Translations under genes and position numbers: made by a program
Shown here: piece by piece, positions 1 through 11,489 of the stretch
How the letters are laid out: each line of letters starts with the position of its first letter
Position numbering within the stretch: position 1 is the first letter of the stretch
Origin: Uloborus plumipes
Lineage: Eukaryota > Arthropoda > Arachnida > Araneae > Uloboridae
Assembly (NCBI GenBank): GCA_038373865.1
Contig: JAXGGA010002392.1
Location: forward strand, 1-64,000
Length of the DNA stretch: 64,000 nt
Direction: 5' to 3'
The notes under the pieces: generated by a model
Told to the model about the DNA's origin: nothing
The model's database searches: none
What the model saw: only the letters and a program-made list of their open reading frames with translations

Positions 1-1431
1 TCTGACATTCAAAATACTCCAAAAAAGCACAAGAGGTGTTCCCGAAACTAAACGAGCATACTTTCTTATTTGTTATTATTCATTTTCTCAAGGCAGTCGT
101 ATTCAATTTTCTAATTCTCCAGGCTACTTCCAGCATATATTTTTGAGAGGCAAATCACTTTTTGAAAACAGAATATTACTTACATAGAAAGCAAAAAAAA
201 AAACTGAAAACTGATCAAATTGGATCAACAGGATATCAACCAACAGAAAACCTATCAAATTGATAAGTTCAAGTTGCTCTCTATATATTTTTTCAAAAAA
301 AGGGAAAAAATTTTTCGAAAGGATGTGTCTGGTATTCGTGCGGTTACATAGAACCGGCAGCCTTGAAATTTGATACAAAATGACTTTGATCCCAGGTGGT
401 TTACACTTTTGGGAGGTTTTTTTTTTTTTCAAATCTTATAAATTATTATTATTATTATATTATCATTATTTGGTAAATAATTTTTAAGATAAAATTTCAT
501 GAAAACTGCCCATTAAGGGACGAAAAATTTCCCGCACCCGTTAATATTCCATGTCATGCAAAAGAGCTTCTTTTGCATCAGATTAAGCTTGTTCCAATTT
601 TCTCAAATGATTAGAGCATCAGATATAAGGGGGGTGGGGTTGGTTTTAGCTGAATTTTTACGTCAAACTCATTTCAAGAACGTAACTAAAGAGCAAATTG
701 TTACTATAGTCAGAGCAAACCTAGCCTGGCAGTGTACGATATGCCTAGATTAATAAGGTTCCGCCACAGGGAAATAGTTTAGCTGTAAATGTCATTAATA
801 GTACTCTAAAAACTGCTTTTATGTGAAAAAAAATAAATTAAATAATTTCAGAATTGAGAAACCCAAGTCATAAATAATTTAATTAAAACATATAATTTCG
901 ATTTTTTAATAAATAAGAATGACAAGCTTAATTTAATGTCATGTTATCTTCTGACCACTAAAATTCTCAGTTCGCTTGACGAGAATTGGGGTGTTTAAAC
1001 TTTACTGCAACCCTTGAAAAATTTCCGCCACGAAAGAAAACTGTTCGGGTAATATAGATAAAACTAGAATTCTATATTAGTACTTAAATTCGAAGTTAAT
1101 ATGCTCGCGATTATTTTACAATTTGGCATTCAATTCGATTTCAGTATTGTATTTTTTGGCGGATTTTGTAACATTTTAAAGGAGCTTGTAATGTTGTTCT
1201 AGTTAGTTGGCTGCTGACGGGTTATTTTAATATATTTTTTCACATTATTCAATAACTTCTTTTCTAATTTAGTTTTTAGTGCTATAGTTTAATGGCTTAT
1301 TTTAATTAGTAAGGGAATTTTTTTTCATTTTAATTGCTTCTTTGTCTTGTTTAGTTCAACATCTTGCCTTGGTTAAATGTTTATTAAAAAGTCAAAATAA
1401 CATATAGTATCACTGAACATGTGATGGCGGA
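1..1431. other. AT-rich DNA, no gene seen
   Basis: Only short, low-complexity open frames occur here, with no recognisable domain, splice-site pattern or repeat terminus. I see nothing to annotate. Confidence 0.6.
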
Positions 1432-2412
1432 GAACTGTTCTTTTTACAGTATACTGACAGCCGCGGTTCCAGTTTAAAACTGTAAATATTCACTGTAATA
1501 AACTGTAAAACTAGAAATTTTACAATTTCTTACTGTAAAGTTAAAAATTATTGCCGTAAAAACAACAGTATAATACTGGCAGTATTCCAGTTTAAAACTG
1601 TAAAATGCAAAGTAAGAAACTGTAAAGTTAGTAATTTTACAGTTTAGTACTGTAAAATTAGAACTTTTACAGCTTATTACTGTAAAATTAGCACTTTTTT
1701 CAGTTTATTACTATAAAATTAGCTGTATTATACAGGGTGTCCACTCCAATCGTGGACCAATAGCTAATTTCTAAACCGTTAGAGATAAACATAAAGTTTA
1801 TTTAGGAAAAAATCTCCAAATTATGAAAGGAATTTTGGGTCTATTCAATGTTTTTCAAAAAATCAAATTTTGAAAGAGTTACGAAATTTAAATTTTTATA
1901 CAGCCCCCCAGTCCTATCAATCATATTTAGTAAAACATTCTTGACACTGTAACGTTTAAAACTAAAAAAAAATCACTCCTCTACCACAAAAATTGACCGA
2001 GTTATGACGTTTTGAAAAATCAAGATTTTGAAGGATTTCGCATAAGGTCCCTTAAGCGATCGCTCGATGATGTCATGAAATAATGCAAAATCTTGATTTT
2101 TCAAAACGTCATAACTCGGTCAATTTTTGTGGTAGAGGAGTGATTTTTTTTTAGTTTTAAACGTTACAGTGTCGAGAATGTTTTACTAAATACGATTGAT
2201 AGGACTTGGCGGCTGTATAAAAATTTAAATTTCGTAATTCTTTCAAAATTTGATTTTTTGAAAAACATTGAATAGACCCAAAATTCCTTTCATAATTTGG
2301 AGATTTTTTCCTAAATCAACTATATGCTTATCTCTAACGGTTTAGAAATTAGCTATTGGTCCACGATTGGAGTGGACACCCTGTATTATGAAAACAACAT
2401 TCATTGTATTTA
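1432..2412 (+). repeat. ACTGTAAA-rich repeat block, left copy, split by a foldback element
   Basis: The block is a dense series of ACTGTAAAAT / TTTACAGT words, arranged as roughly two internal copies that share a core of ACAGTATAATACTGGCAG type. It is interrupted at 1733-2383 by a foldback element. Sequence resumes after the insertion and ends near AACAACATTCATT. The reverse complement of 8228-8561 aligns along the whole block, including the outer ACTGTT-TTTTTACAGTAT edge and the inner AACAACATTCATT edge. The two blocks are therefore inverted copies about 7 kb apart. They could be terminal arms of one large element or two independent insertions. Confidence 0.7.
1733..2383. mobile_element. Foldback MITE, CAGGGTGTCCACTCC family, copy 1
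   Basis: This is a ~651 bp near-palindrome beginning CAGGGTGTCCACTCCAATC and ending with its reverse complement, flanked by TA on both sides. The arms are about 300 nt and highly similar, and the central spacer contains AAGGTCCCTTAAGCGATCG. It has no coding capacity. Two other copies lie at 3831-4482 and 48632-49282. TA flanks and terminal inverted repeats fit a Tc1/mariner-mobilised non-autonomous element, but there is no transposase in it to prove that. It sits inside the ACTGTAAA block, so it is younger than that block. Confidence 0.88.
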
Positions 2413-3227
2413 CAGGATTTTAATTAATGCTTGTCCCGCTAATTAGCATATGATTTACTTGCTGCATTGAATTCATTACTTTTTATGCGAGTAAGGTAGT
2501 GTAAATAAAAATACTAGAAATATTAAGGAAAATCTCTGAATACGCGGGAAATAAAGTCTTCTTTTCCACTCGGAACTCATCATTACAGATCTTTGAGCAA
2601 AATAATGATTTTACTGTTAAACAAATCTTGTAGAACTCCTTTCGTACGTGTACCTACAAATACGTCTCAAGGCGCTCATAAACTTAAATAATAACGCAGG
2701 AAATAAATTCAATGTTTCTGAAGTCAGGAATACGTCCTCACTGCTATTACTTAATTATCTATGTGCGAATGTAAATGATAATTTTATTTATTGTGCAATT
2801 TGTTTCGGCTGTATAAAGGTGTTCTTTTATGACAGCTTAATTATATTTAAAGAAAGACTTTTCTCTTAATAACTTGCTTTATTTCTACGAGTTATACTCT
2901 TAACTCTGTTGGGAGTTAAATGCTGCGTAAAAGAAACGCAAGAATCTTTTTTTTCGCTGTGTTTATGCAGGAGAAAGTATATTTTGGCTATTCTTGCATT
3001 ATATGAAGTAAAACTTTTGCAGAACGTTGTATATTACTTCTGTTTTTCTGTACAGCACTGATTAATTTTTTTTTAATGATATTTCGTTCCCCTTACCTTT
3101 AATCAATATAAATGGCAAGGCCAGAAAGTAAGATAAACAGCTGACGATAAATTTAAGAGCGGACTATAATATAAAAAAGTGTAACTAAAGGCTAAAAAAG
3201 AAATCAAATATGATCATTTTTATTGTA
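2413..3227. other. AT-rich DNA, no gene seen
   Basis: There is only one short open frame (about 73 codons from 2648), without a recognisable domain. No repeat termini were identified. Confidence 0.55.
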
Positions 3228-3830
3228 CAGTCATAAAAAAACGAAACACTCGCTCGTATTCAAAGACTATTAACACTAGAGACATGTGTAATATGTTATT
3301 TTTTCAGGAATAATTTTACTCTACAAATTTCTATGGGTAAATTGTTGTTAAGGGGTCGTCTTCATATTAAAATCAGCATCAATTTTAAAATATACTATGA
3401 AAACCCCCCTTTTTTATCGCATATTTGTGATTAGCAACATCATTTAACTTCGTATACCAAATCATTTTAAATTTCTCCAGCTGTTGCTTCACAATTGAAC
3501 TGAGAAAAATCCGTCCTGTAATGTTAAAAATATATTAGATACTTGTACATATAATACCTAACTCACGTTATATACGGCAAAGATTGTTTTTTTAAATGAA
3601 AGTATGAACCAACCCAACAATAAAAACGTCATTGATTTCCTCTCAGATAAAATTTTGAATTTTTTATGAATTATGAAATTAATATTTGAAAAACTGATGA
3701 TCTGGAACCATATGATATTTTGATGGAAAAACAATCTAGAAGTGGTTTCAAAAGAGAATCCAAAATGGGAGCTCAAAATATTCAGTAGTTTTTAAGATAT
3801 GCTAAAAGAACTATTTTTCGGGACCATATA

Positions 3831-4482
3831 CAGGGTGTCCACTCCAATCGTGGACCAATAGCTAATTTCTAAACCGTTAGAGATAAGCATATAGTTTATT
3901 TGGGAAAAAATCTCCAAATTACGAAAGGAATTTTGGGTCTATTCAATGTTTTTCAAAAAATCAAATTTTGAAAGAGTTACGAAATTTAAATTTGTATACA
4001 GCCCCCCAGTCCTATCAATCATATTTAGTAAAACATTCTTGACACTGTAACGTTTAAAACTAAAAAAAAATCACTCTTCTACCACAAAAATTGACCGAGT
4101 TATGACGTTTTGAAAAATCAAGATTTTGCATTGTTTCATGACGTCATCGAGGGAGTGATCTCTCGATGACGTCATGAAACAATGCAAAATCTTAATTTTT
4201 CAAAACGTCATAACTCAGTCAATTTTTGTGGTAGAAGAGTGATTTTTTTTTAGTTTTAAACGTTACAGTGTCAAGAATGTTTTACTAAATATGATTGATA
4301 GGACTGGGGGGCTGTATAAAAATTTAAATTTCGTAACTCTTTCAAAATTTGATTTTTTGAAAAACATTGAATAGACCCGAAATTCCTTTCGCAATTTGAA
4401 GATTTTTTCCCAAATAAACTATATGCTTATCTCTAACGGTTTAGAAATTAGTTATTGGTCCACGATTGGAGTGGACACCCTG
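3831..4482. mobile_element. Foldback MITE, CAGGGTGTCCACTCC family, copy 2
   Basis: This ~652 bp element has the same ends as the copies at 1733 and 48632. Its arms stay complementary almost to the centre (around 4128-4186, GATGACGTCATGAAAC on both sides). Copies 1 and 3 instead have a different left inner segment containing GGTCCCTTAAGCGATC. The uninterrupted 1.6 kb copy near 10319-10335 gives the empty site (ACCATATACAACTG), consistent with insertion at TA within a short TA run. Confidence 0.88.
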
Positions 4483-4550
4483 TATATACAACTGTGCAAA
4501 CTGAAGCAACAGCAGGGAATTTTTATGTTAAAAAAGAGGAATATGCTTAT

Positions 4551-5203
4551 TAGGGTGGGGCGAAAAATAAAAAGTTTTTCAGATCAACTTCTAATAGTTG
4601 CCAAAAGTTGTCTTTGGTGATAGTTACCTTTTGTGCAAAATTTGAGAAAAATCGGTTAATATCTTCAGGGGGCGCTGCGATCGCAAAGTTTTACCATTGC
4701 TTTTATAGGGATTTTATGGTCAAAATATGAAAAACAATGCCGTTAGCTAATCTCATTGCATTTTTTTTACTCATAAGATATATTCGTGCATTCAAAGCAT
4801 ATGAAATAACTCACAAAAAATTATTTTATATGATATATTTATATGTCAAACATTTAAAAAGAAACAAAAACGTGAAAAAAAGAGATTTTTTTTAAATAAA
4901 AATATATCATATAAAATAATGTTAGTGAGTCATTTCATATGCTTTTAATGCATGAAAACATCTTTTGAGTAAAAGAAACGCAAAGAGACGAGCTAAAGGC
5001 ATTCTTTTTGATATTTTAACCATAAAATCCATAGCAATGCTATGGTAAAACTTTGCGATCGCAGCGCCCCCTGAAGATATTAACCGATTTTTCTCAAATT
5101 TTGCATAAAAGCTAACTATCACCAACACTAGACAAGCACTAGACAACTTTTGGCAACTATTAGAAGTTGATCTTAAAAACTTTTTATTTTTCGCCCCACC
5201 CTA
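4551..5203. mobile_element. hAT-like foldback MITE with 8 bp target duplication
   Basis: The element is ~653 bp. Its terminal inverted repeats begin TAGGGTGGGGCGAAAAAT, and similarity between the arms continues for roughly 300 nt. It is flanked by ATGCTTAT at 4543-4550 and again at 5204-5211. The empty site in the 1.6 kb copy B (near 10382-10397) has a single ATGCTTAT followed by CCACC, which confirms the duplication directly. An 8 bp duplication is characteristic of hAT transposases. Arm landmarks include GGGGGCGCTGCGATCGC. No coding sequence is present. Confidence 0.85.
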
Positions 5204-6403
5204 ATGCTTATCCACCAGTTGCAGAATATGCTTAGCTTTTTTAGACAGTATTTAGTTTTTAACAGAAACTATACGGTGAAAGCGAAGCGGTTAATAAAAC
5301 TGTTAAGTATATTTTTAAACTGGTAGACAATCCAATTTTTCGTCCATTAGTGAGAAGTTTGCTTTTATGCAACATGTAAGAATTCAGAAAACTTCTTACG
5401 TGGATACTTGATTTTTACAGAACGCTGGGCCTCTCGGAGGGTTATTCGTAATAATCTAAGACGATTAGACGTTTTTTTAAATTCTGAGCTACGGTTTTAA
5501 CAAAATTGCCAATTCTAATACAGTAGTTTATATAAACGCAAAGACTTTTAAAACGTAACCCCTCTCCAGAAGATATGTGCCGCCTGAGTTAATGAGCAGC
5601 TAAAAGTATGCATCGATCTTTGTTTAATTAAAAAGATAGAATGTTGCCTTTTTTCCTTGCACTCTAACAGTAAGGTTTTCTCTTCTAGTTTCAAAAAATA
5701 CTATAGCTTTAACAAAATCTGAGAGTTTTTAATTGATTACCTAAAGCAAACGTATTATCGCGATTAGCATTAGTTAATTTCTTCGAAAAATATTATTTGT
5801 CTACTGTTTGCAAATTTTGACCTTGGAAGTAGCATTTTACATGTGGTGGTAGTCCCTAAATCTTTGGTCGATCATAACTTTCATTTTACTGATCCTAAAG
5901 TAATGCCGTTTGGTACCCAGCTTAGTTTTGACCCTCCGCATCTAATTATGTAACCAAATGTAGGGGTTCTCATTAGAAAATTCAGACTTTGTGTTCATTT
6001 CACTCTGTATATAGCCCCTTATCAAAATTTTACTCACATAGTTTTAAAGAAGACTTTAATCAATGTCACAAGACACATTTCTTTTGTTCTTAGCAAGTAT
6101 AGCAGCCGATTAATTCAGAGTTTTTCGTTTGTCTTTGAGACTAAAGCACCACACAAAAAATGAAAATACTTGTATAGCCGTATGTATCCAATACATAATA
6201 TTTTACAGTTATTTTTGATTACATCCAATGCAATAAAATTTTTGTTAGAAGGTGGAAGTTTCTGAAGAATTTTTTCACTGCTCAAAAAACTTTTGGAGAT
6301 TAGAACTTTTTAAATTGAAAAATGTATAAAAATAGTATAAAATTTACTTATTTTTCAAATAATAAAAAAACTTCAAACTTGAAATAAATGAAAGTGATAA
6401 ATA

Positions 6404-7623
6404 CACAGTCCAGTCACATTAATGTGACCACCTGTCAAAAGTCAGAAAAACTACCTTTTGCAGAGCGGACTGCTGCAAGACGTGCAGGATGAAACTCAGT
6501 TAGGGCCTTTGAGGTGCTCATTGGTAGATTGAGCCATGCCGACTCCAATGCTGTGGTCAGCTGCGCTAGATTAAGCGGGTGATGATCAATGTCGCGAATA
6601 ACCCGATCGAGATGGTCCCACATATTCTCAATTTGATTTGAGTCAGAAGAGTTTGCTGGCCAGAGGAGAAGGGTAAACTCATCCTAGCGCTCTTCGAGCC
6701 GCGAGGGTACACTGGCAGCTGTATGGCACTTCGCATTGTCCTGCTGGTAGATGCCATCATCCTGAGAAAAAACAATGCACATATAGGGGTGGACATGGTC
6801 CGCAAGGACAGATGCGTACTTGTATTGATTCATCGTGCCTTCCACAATGATGAGTGAACCCAGAGAATGCCAGGAAAACATTTCCCAGACCATAATGCTC
6901 CCGCCTCCAGCTTGGACCGTTCCGGCAATGGTTGCAGGATGTTTGGTTTCAGAGGTTTCGACGCCTCATACGCCAACGTCCATCTGTCCGATGGAGCATT
7001 AAACGTGATTCAACAGAAAATGCTACCTGTCGCCACTCAATGGACGTCCAGCTGCGGTACTGGCGTGCAAATTCCAGCGTTCGTCGTCGATGGACAGTAG
7101 TCAGCATAGGTGCATGAACCAGGCTTCTGCTTCGGGAGCCCAGACGCAGCAACGTCCGCTAAACAGTAGTTTGGGAGACGATGTTGGTAGCCCCTTGGTT
7201 CATCTGGGGGGTCAGTTGCTCAACGGTAGCCCGTCTATTAACCCGAACGCATCTCCGCAGCCGTCGTTCGCCTCTGTCATCTATGGCTCCTGGTGCACCA
7301 CATTTGCCATGTCGCTGATTTTGGACAGTCCCATTTTGCCATGCACGGTACACTTTTACCACGACGGCAAGCGAACAGCTCAAAAACTCAGCCATTTCGG
7401 AAATGCTTCCACCCTTGTCCGAAAGCCAATGATCATGCCCTTTTGTATGTCAGATAAATCGCTTCGTTTTTGCATTACGCCAACGATAGAAATGTTTTCC
7501 AAAGCCCTCACACACCCTTTATATACCCTCAACTGCATTGTGCTACTAAGTGCCTTTTGTGATTGGTTATTTAACGTCAACGTTGAAAGTACGTGGTGGT
7601 CACATTAATGTGACTGAACTGTG
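6404..7623 (-). mobile_element. Tc1-like transposon, inactivated
   Basis: The element is ~1.22 kb, bounded by TA and by ~29 bp inverted ends of the form CACAGT(C/T)CAGTCACATT. The terminal repeats contain the self-complementary word CACATTAATGTG. The interior encodes a broken transposase on the minus strand (separate entry). TA target, size and termini fit the Tc1/mariner superfamily. Confidence 0.88.
6435..7580 (-). pseudogene. Broken Tc1-like (DDE) transposase
   Basis: Read on the minus strand, coding pieces appear in transposase order across different frames. First comes an N-terminal helix-turn-helix region (about 7580-7160), then the first catalytic block (about 7150-6950). The second block follows with QQDNAKCH (about 6760-6710), then a C-terminal piece with MWDHLDR (about 6625-6435). 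The first catalytic block reads FSVES where the family has FSDES, so the first catalytic aspartate is lost. Several frame changes also break the reading frame. The enzyme would normally cut and rejoin DNA at the element's TA-flanked ends, but this copy cannot be functional. Plus-strand open frames across 6867-7608 are shadows of it. Confidence 0.85.
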
Positions 7624-8227
7624 TACTATTAACCTTGGATAACACAATGGCAATATATAAGAGCAAATATTTTGAAATAAGGCAAACAAAATATGTCTCA
7701 AATCAATTATTTTTCTTCTAGAGGATCCCTAAATGTACTATTGCAATATGAGAACTTCAAATTTTTCATAGGATAAATTCCAGAAACTAATCGTCAAAAT
7801 TCGTCACGATTTATTACCTTCTAGTATTTAAGTTACCAATAAATTTTAGTTGCCGAGAAATAATGATACGGCAATTTTTATTTTTGTCTAGCTAGATTTA
7901 ACATATCAACCACGGTGTGCCGGCCCGTCGGAAAACCAGTAGACAATATCTTAAGAAAAATTAACTTGTTTTTTTTACAAGAAACGACTGGAAACCGTGG
8001 AATTTTCGATCGTTGCTAGAAATGATCTGTAATGTTTTACAGTTTTTTTGCAGTTTAGATGACCTTGTAAAGTGCAAATGAATTGGTTTATTGCCGAAAA
8101 AAAATCCTTATTTACTATTGTAATCACATTTATACCAATGTTTTATCCACAAAATTTTTAAAAATACTCTTTTCTTTCCTTTTTTCTTCAATTACCGTTT
8201 TTTATTTATTTTTTACACTAAAAATGA
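7624..8227. other. AT-rich DNA, no gene seen
   Basis: This is spacer between the Tc1 relic and the right ACTGTAAA block, with no motif recognised. Confidence 0.55.
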
Positions 8228-8561
8228 ATGTTGTTCTTACAGAAAAAATACAGATAATTTTATTGTAATAAAATGTAAAAATTGCTAATTTTACAGTAAT
8301 AAACTTTAAAATTGCTTATTTTACAGTTCATTACCGTGCATTTTACAGTTTTATACTGGAAAATCTGCTGCCAGTATTACAGTGCTGTTTTTACAGTTTA
8401 ATACAGCTTTATTTTACGGCAATATACTGTAAAATTTCTAATTTTACTGTAAGAAACTGTAAAATGCTCTTATTACAATTTATTACTGTGCATTTTACAG
8501 TGTTAAATTAGAACCTCGGTTGCCAGTATTATACTGTAAAAACAACAGTCCATTTTTTGCG
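8228..8561 (-). repeat. ACTGTAAA-rich repeat block, right copy (inverted)
   Basis: This is the reverse-complement counterpart of 1432-2412. Read on the minus strand it runs from ACTGTTGTTTTTACAGTATA through repeated ACTGTAAAAT words to AACAACATTCATT. It is uninterrupted, which shows that the left copy was split by the foldback insertion. The two copies differ at many positions, so they are old. Confidence 0.7.
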
Positions 8562-9722
8562 GTGTGCTTTTCATAATATATTACTCCTTTGCTATATTTT
8601 TTGAAAAAAATTCTTTCTTACGCAAAATTTCTGTAACTTGATCATTTAGTTTTATGTTTAACTTTTTCTCTGCTATACGTAATGAAACCGTGATTGTTAA
8701 GGAATGATAAGTTTTTCATGTTATATACTTGAGGAAAGTTTCAAATAGGAGTTTCTTTGACGTATAAATAAGCTCTTTTATGGCATTCAGATGAAAACGA
8801 AACTGCAAATAGTGAAAAGGGGCAGGAAGTTCTCTTATGGAGTTCGAATATCATTAACTTTAGTGGAGGGAAATATTTTCGAAAATGTTCAGGATTTTCT
8901 TTTTCCCTTCGGGAAAGTTTTAGGTTTAAAATGAGAGTCTAGTTTCGATAACCACGTAGAGCAAATATCAGTATGAAATCTCAATTTTGAAAGATCATTC
9001 AAGTATTTGATGAATTATTTTAATACTTCCTTAACTTTGCGTTTAAAAATAGTTTTTTACTTTTAAAAATAGTTCACTCCTTATAAAGTTCGCATGTAAT
9101 GAATTTTTAAAAAAGTAAGAAATTTATTTTAAAAAATGATAAAATATTATTGCACATTAATGTATTTATCAAAACGAACAACATTTGCTTTGAAAATTAC
9201 ATCACATATTTCAGTCAGACTGAACTAACCGATATTATTTGAAACCTTTCTTTAATTATTCAATAATGCGGTTAGACATAACAGGCCTTTTTCTAAAATT
9301 AGTGGCAATATATACCTTACTTTGGGTTCAAATATATTCCTTTGCTTGCGCTCGTTATAAAGTTCTTTAATGAATTGAATAAAATTTAAGACATTTATGT
9401 AAATTAATTAAATATTTTCGTAAAGTAGTATTAAAACTGACAGGATTTTCTTTAAAACTTACGTTACATGTTCTAACCAGACTGATAACTTACAAATATG
9501 ATTAAAAACTTTTCTTTTATTATCTAATATGACGATTTGTCAAAAACAGGCATTTCTACGAAATTAGTGACAAAAAAGCAACTTTTGGATTTCCTTCGTT
9601 GCTTCTCCCTCTTAACTATTGGACAAAAGAATAAAAATCATAAGACTGCAGTAACTGTCAAAATATATTAGCAGTCAGTTTATATTTTATCTATGATTGC
9701 ATCTGAAAGACTCGGAAATGTA
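8562..9722. other. AT-rich DNA, no gene seen
   Basis: No supported coding region is present. Two stretches around 9190-9300 and 9450-9570 resemble each other (CAGACTGA followed some tens of bases later by a TTTTCTTT-like tract and an ACAGGC word), suggesting a weak local duplication. Confidence 0.45.
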
Positions 9723-11325
9723 AAGTCATAGAAAAAAAAAAACGAAACACTCGCTCGTATTCGAAGAATATTAACACCAGAGACACGTGTAATATGTTAT
9801 TTTTTCAGGAATAATGTGCTCTATAAATTTCTATTGGTAAATTGCTGTTAAGGGGTCGTCTTCATATGAAAATTGGCATCAACTTTAAAATTTTCTATGA
9901 AAACCCCCTTTTTTTCGCATATTTGTGATCAACAACATCATTTAACTTTGTATACCAAATCGTTTTAAATTTGCTCCAGCCGTTGCTTCACAATTGAACT
10001 GAGAAAAAACCGTCCCGTAATGTTAAAAATATTTTTGATACTTGGGCATATAATACCTAAACCGGCTAAGGTACGGCTAAGTTTGTTTTTTTATATCAAA
10101 GTATGAACCAACCCAACAATAAAAACGTCATTGACTTCCTCTCAGATAAAATTTTTAACTTTTTATGAATTTTGAAATTAATATTTGAAAAAATGATGAT
10201 CTGGAACCATATAATATTTTGATGGAGAAACAATCTAGAAGGGGTTTCAAAGGAGAATCCAAAATGGGAGCTCAAAATATCCAGTAGTTTTTGAGATATG
10301 CTAAAAGAACCACTTTTAGGGACCATATACAACTGTGCAAACTGAAATAATAGCAGGGAATTTCTATGCAAAGAAAGAGGAATATGCTTATCCACCAGTT
10401 GCAGAACATGCTCAGTGTTTTTATATAATATTTAGTTTTCAACAGTTATGTTGAAAGCGAAACGGTAATAAAACTGCTGAGTATATTTTAAAACTGGTAG
10501 ACAATCCAATTTTTTGTCCATTAGTCAGAAGTATGCATTCATGCAACATGTAACAATTCAGAAAACTTTTTACGTGGACACTTGATTTTCATGGAAAACT
10601 GTGGTGTCTCGAAGGTTATTTGGAATAATTTGTAACGATTAGACGTTTTTTTTAAATTCTGAGCCATGGTTTTAACATTTTTGCCAATCCTAATACAGTA
10701 GTTTATATAAATATAAGAGGTTACTTTTACGTTGTAACCTCTCTCCAATAGGTGTGTGCTGCAACGGTTAGTGCGTAGCTAAAAGTATGCATCCATCTTT
10801 GTTTAATCAAAAAGATAGAATGTTGCGCTTTTCCCTTGAACTCTACACAGTAGGGTTTTCTCTTCCAAATTTCAAAAAAATATTATAACTTTTACAAAAC
10901 CCGAGAATTTTTAATTAATTACGAAAAGCAAACATATTATTGCGAGTAGCTTTAGGTAATTTAATCGAAAAAGTATGATTTGTCTACTCTTGTAAATTTC
11001 GCCTTGAAAGTTGCTTTTTAAATGTGGTGGTGGTCCCTAAATCTTTGGTCGGTCATAACTTTTGTTCTACTGGTCCTAAAGTGATGCCGCTTGGTACCCA
11101 GCGTACTTTTGGCCCTCCGCATCTAATTATGTAACCAAATGTAGGGAATCCCATTTGAAAATTCAGACTTTGAGTTCATTTCACTTATTATATAGCCCCT
11201 TATCAAAATTTTACTCACTTAGTTTTAAAGAAGACTTTAATCCATGTCAGAAGACACCTTTCTTTTGTTCTTGGCAAGTATAGCAGCCGAATAATTCAAA
11301 GTGTTTCTTTTTTTTTCTATGACTG
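9723..11325. mobile_element. ~1.6 kb TIR element family, copy B (uninterrupted)
   Basis: The copy is ~1603 bp. Its left end is (A/C)AGTCATAG followed by an A-run and CGAAACACTCG. Its right end is GTGTTTC, a T-run and CTATGACTG, then TA. The ends are inverse of each other, so this is a complete terminal-inverted-repeat element. It aligns throughout with copy A and supplies the empty site for both insertions there. A shorter relative lies on the minus strand near 36800-37040. It holds no convincing coding sequence. Confidence 0.82.
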
Positions 11326-11489
11326 TACACATGGATCTTTGCAGCGTGCAGACTGTCCGGCTCCGTTCTTTTCACGAACGCACAAGTCTGGCAAGGCTAA
11401 TTTCAAAGTTGGGAATAGCAGACGTCATTTCAATAAAGCTGAAAATATATACAAATTGGTAGCCAAGGGCGTATTAGCTATCAGTAGGA

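Larger units (their letters stand above)
3228..6142. mobile_element. ~1.6 kb TIR element family, copy A, split by two younger insertions
   Basis: The left end reads TA then CAGTCATAAAAAAACGAAAC, followed by CTCGCTCGTATTC. The right end (around 6115-6142) is a decayed inverse of it. Without the insertions at 3831-4482 and 4551-5203, the copy is about 1.6 kb and aligns throughout with copy B at 9723-11325. Shared landmarks include AAGGGGTCGTCTTCATAT, GATCTGGAACCATAT and CTCCGCATCTAATTATG. No long open frame or transposase motif is visible, so it is a non-autonomous or fully decayed DNA element. The termini and TA flank suggest Tc1/mariner affinity; this is inference. Confidence 0.8.

Noticed and set aside
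6867..7608. Plus-strand open frames up to 172 codons
   Set aside because: They are antisense to the decayed Tc1-like transposase, whose motifs read on the minus strand.
1432..8561. CRISPR-like or regulatory array in the ACTGTAAA blocks
   Set aside because: Repeat words are short, irregularly spaced and lack uniform spacers; the genome is eukaryotic with introns.
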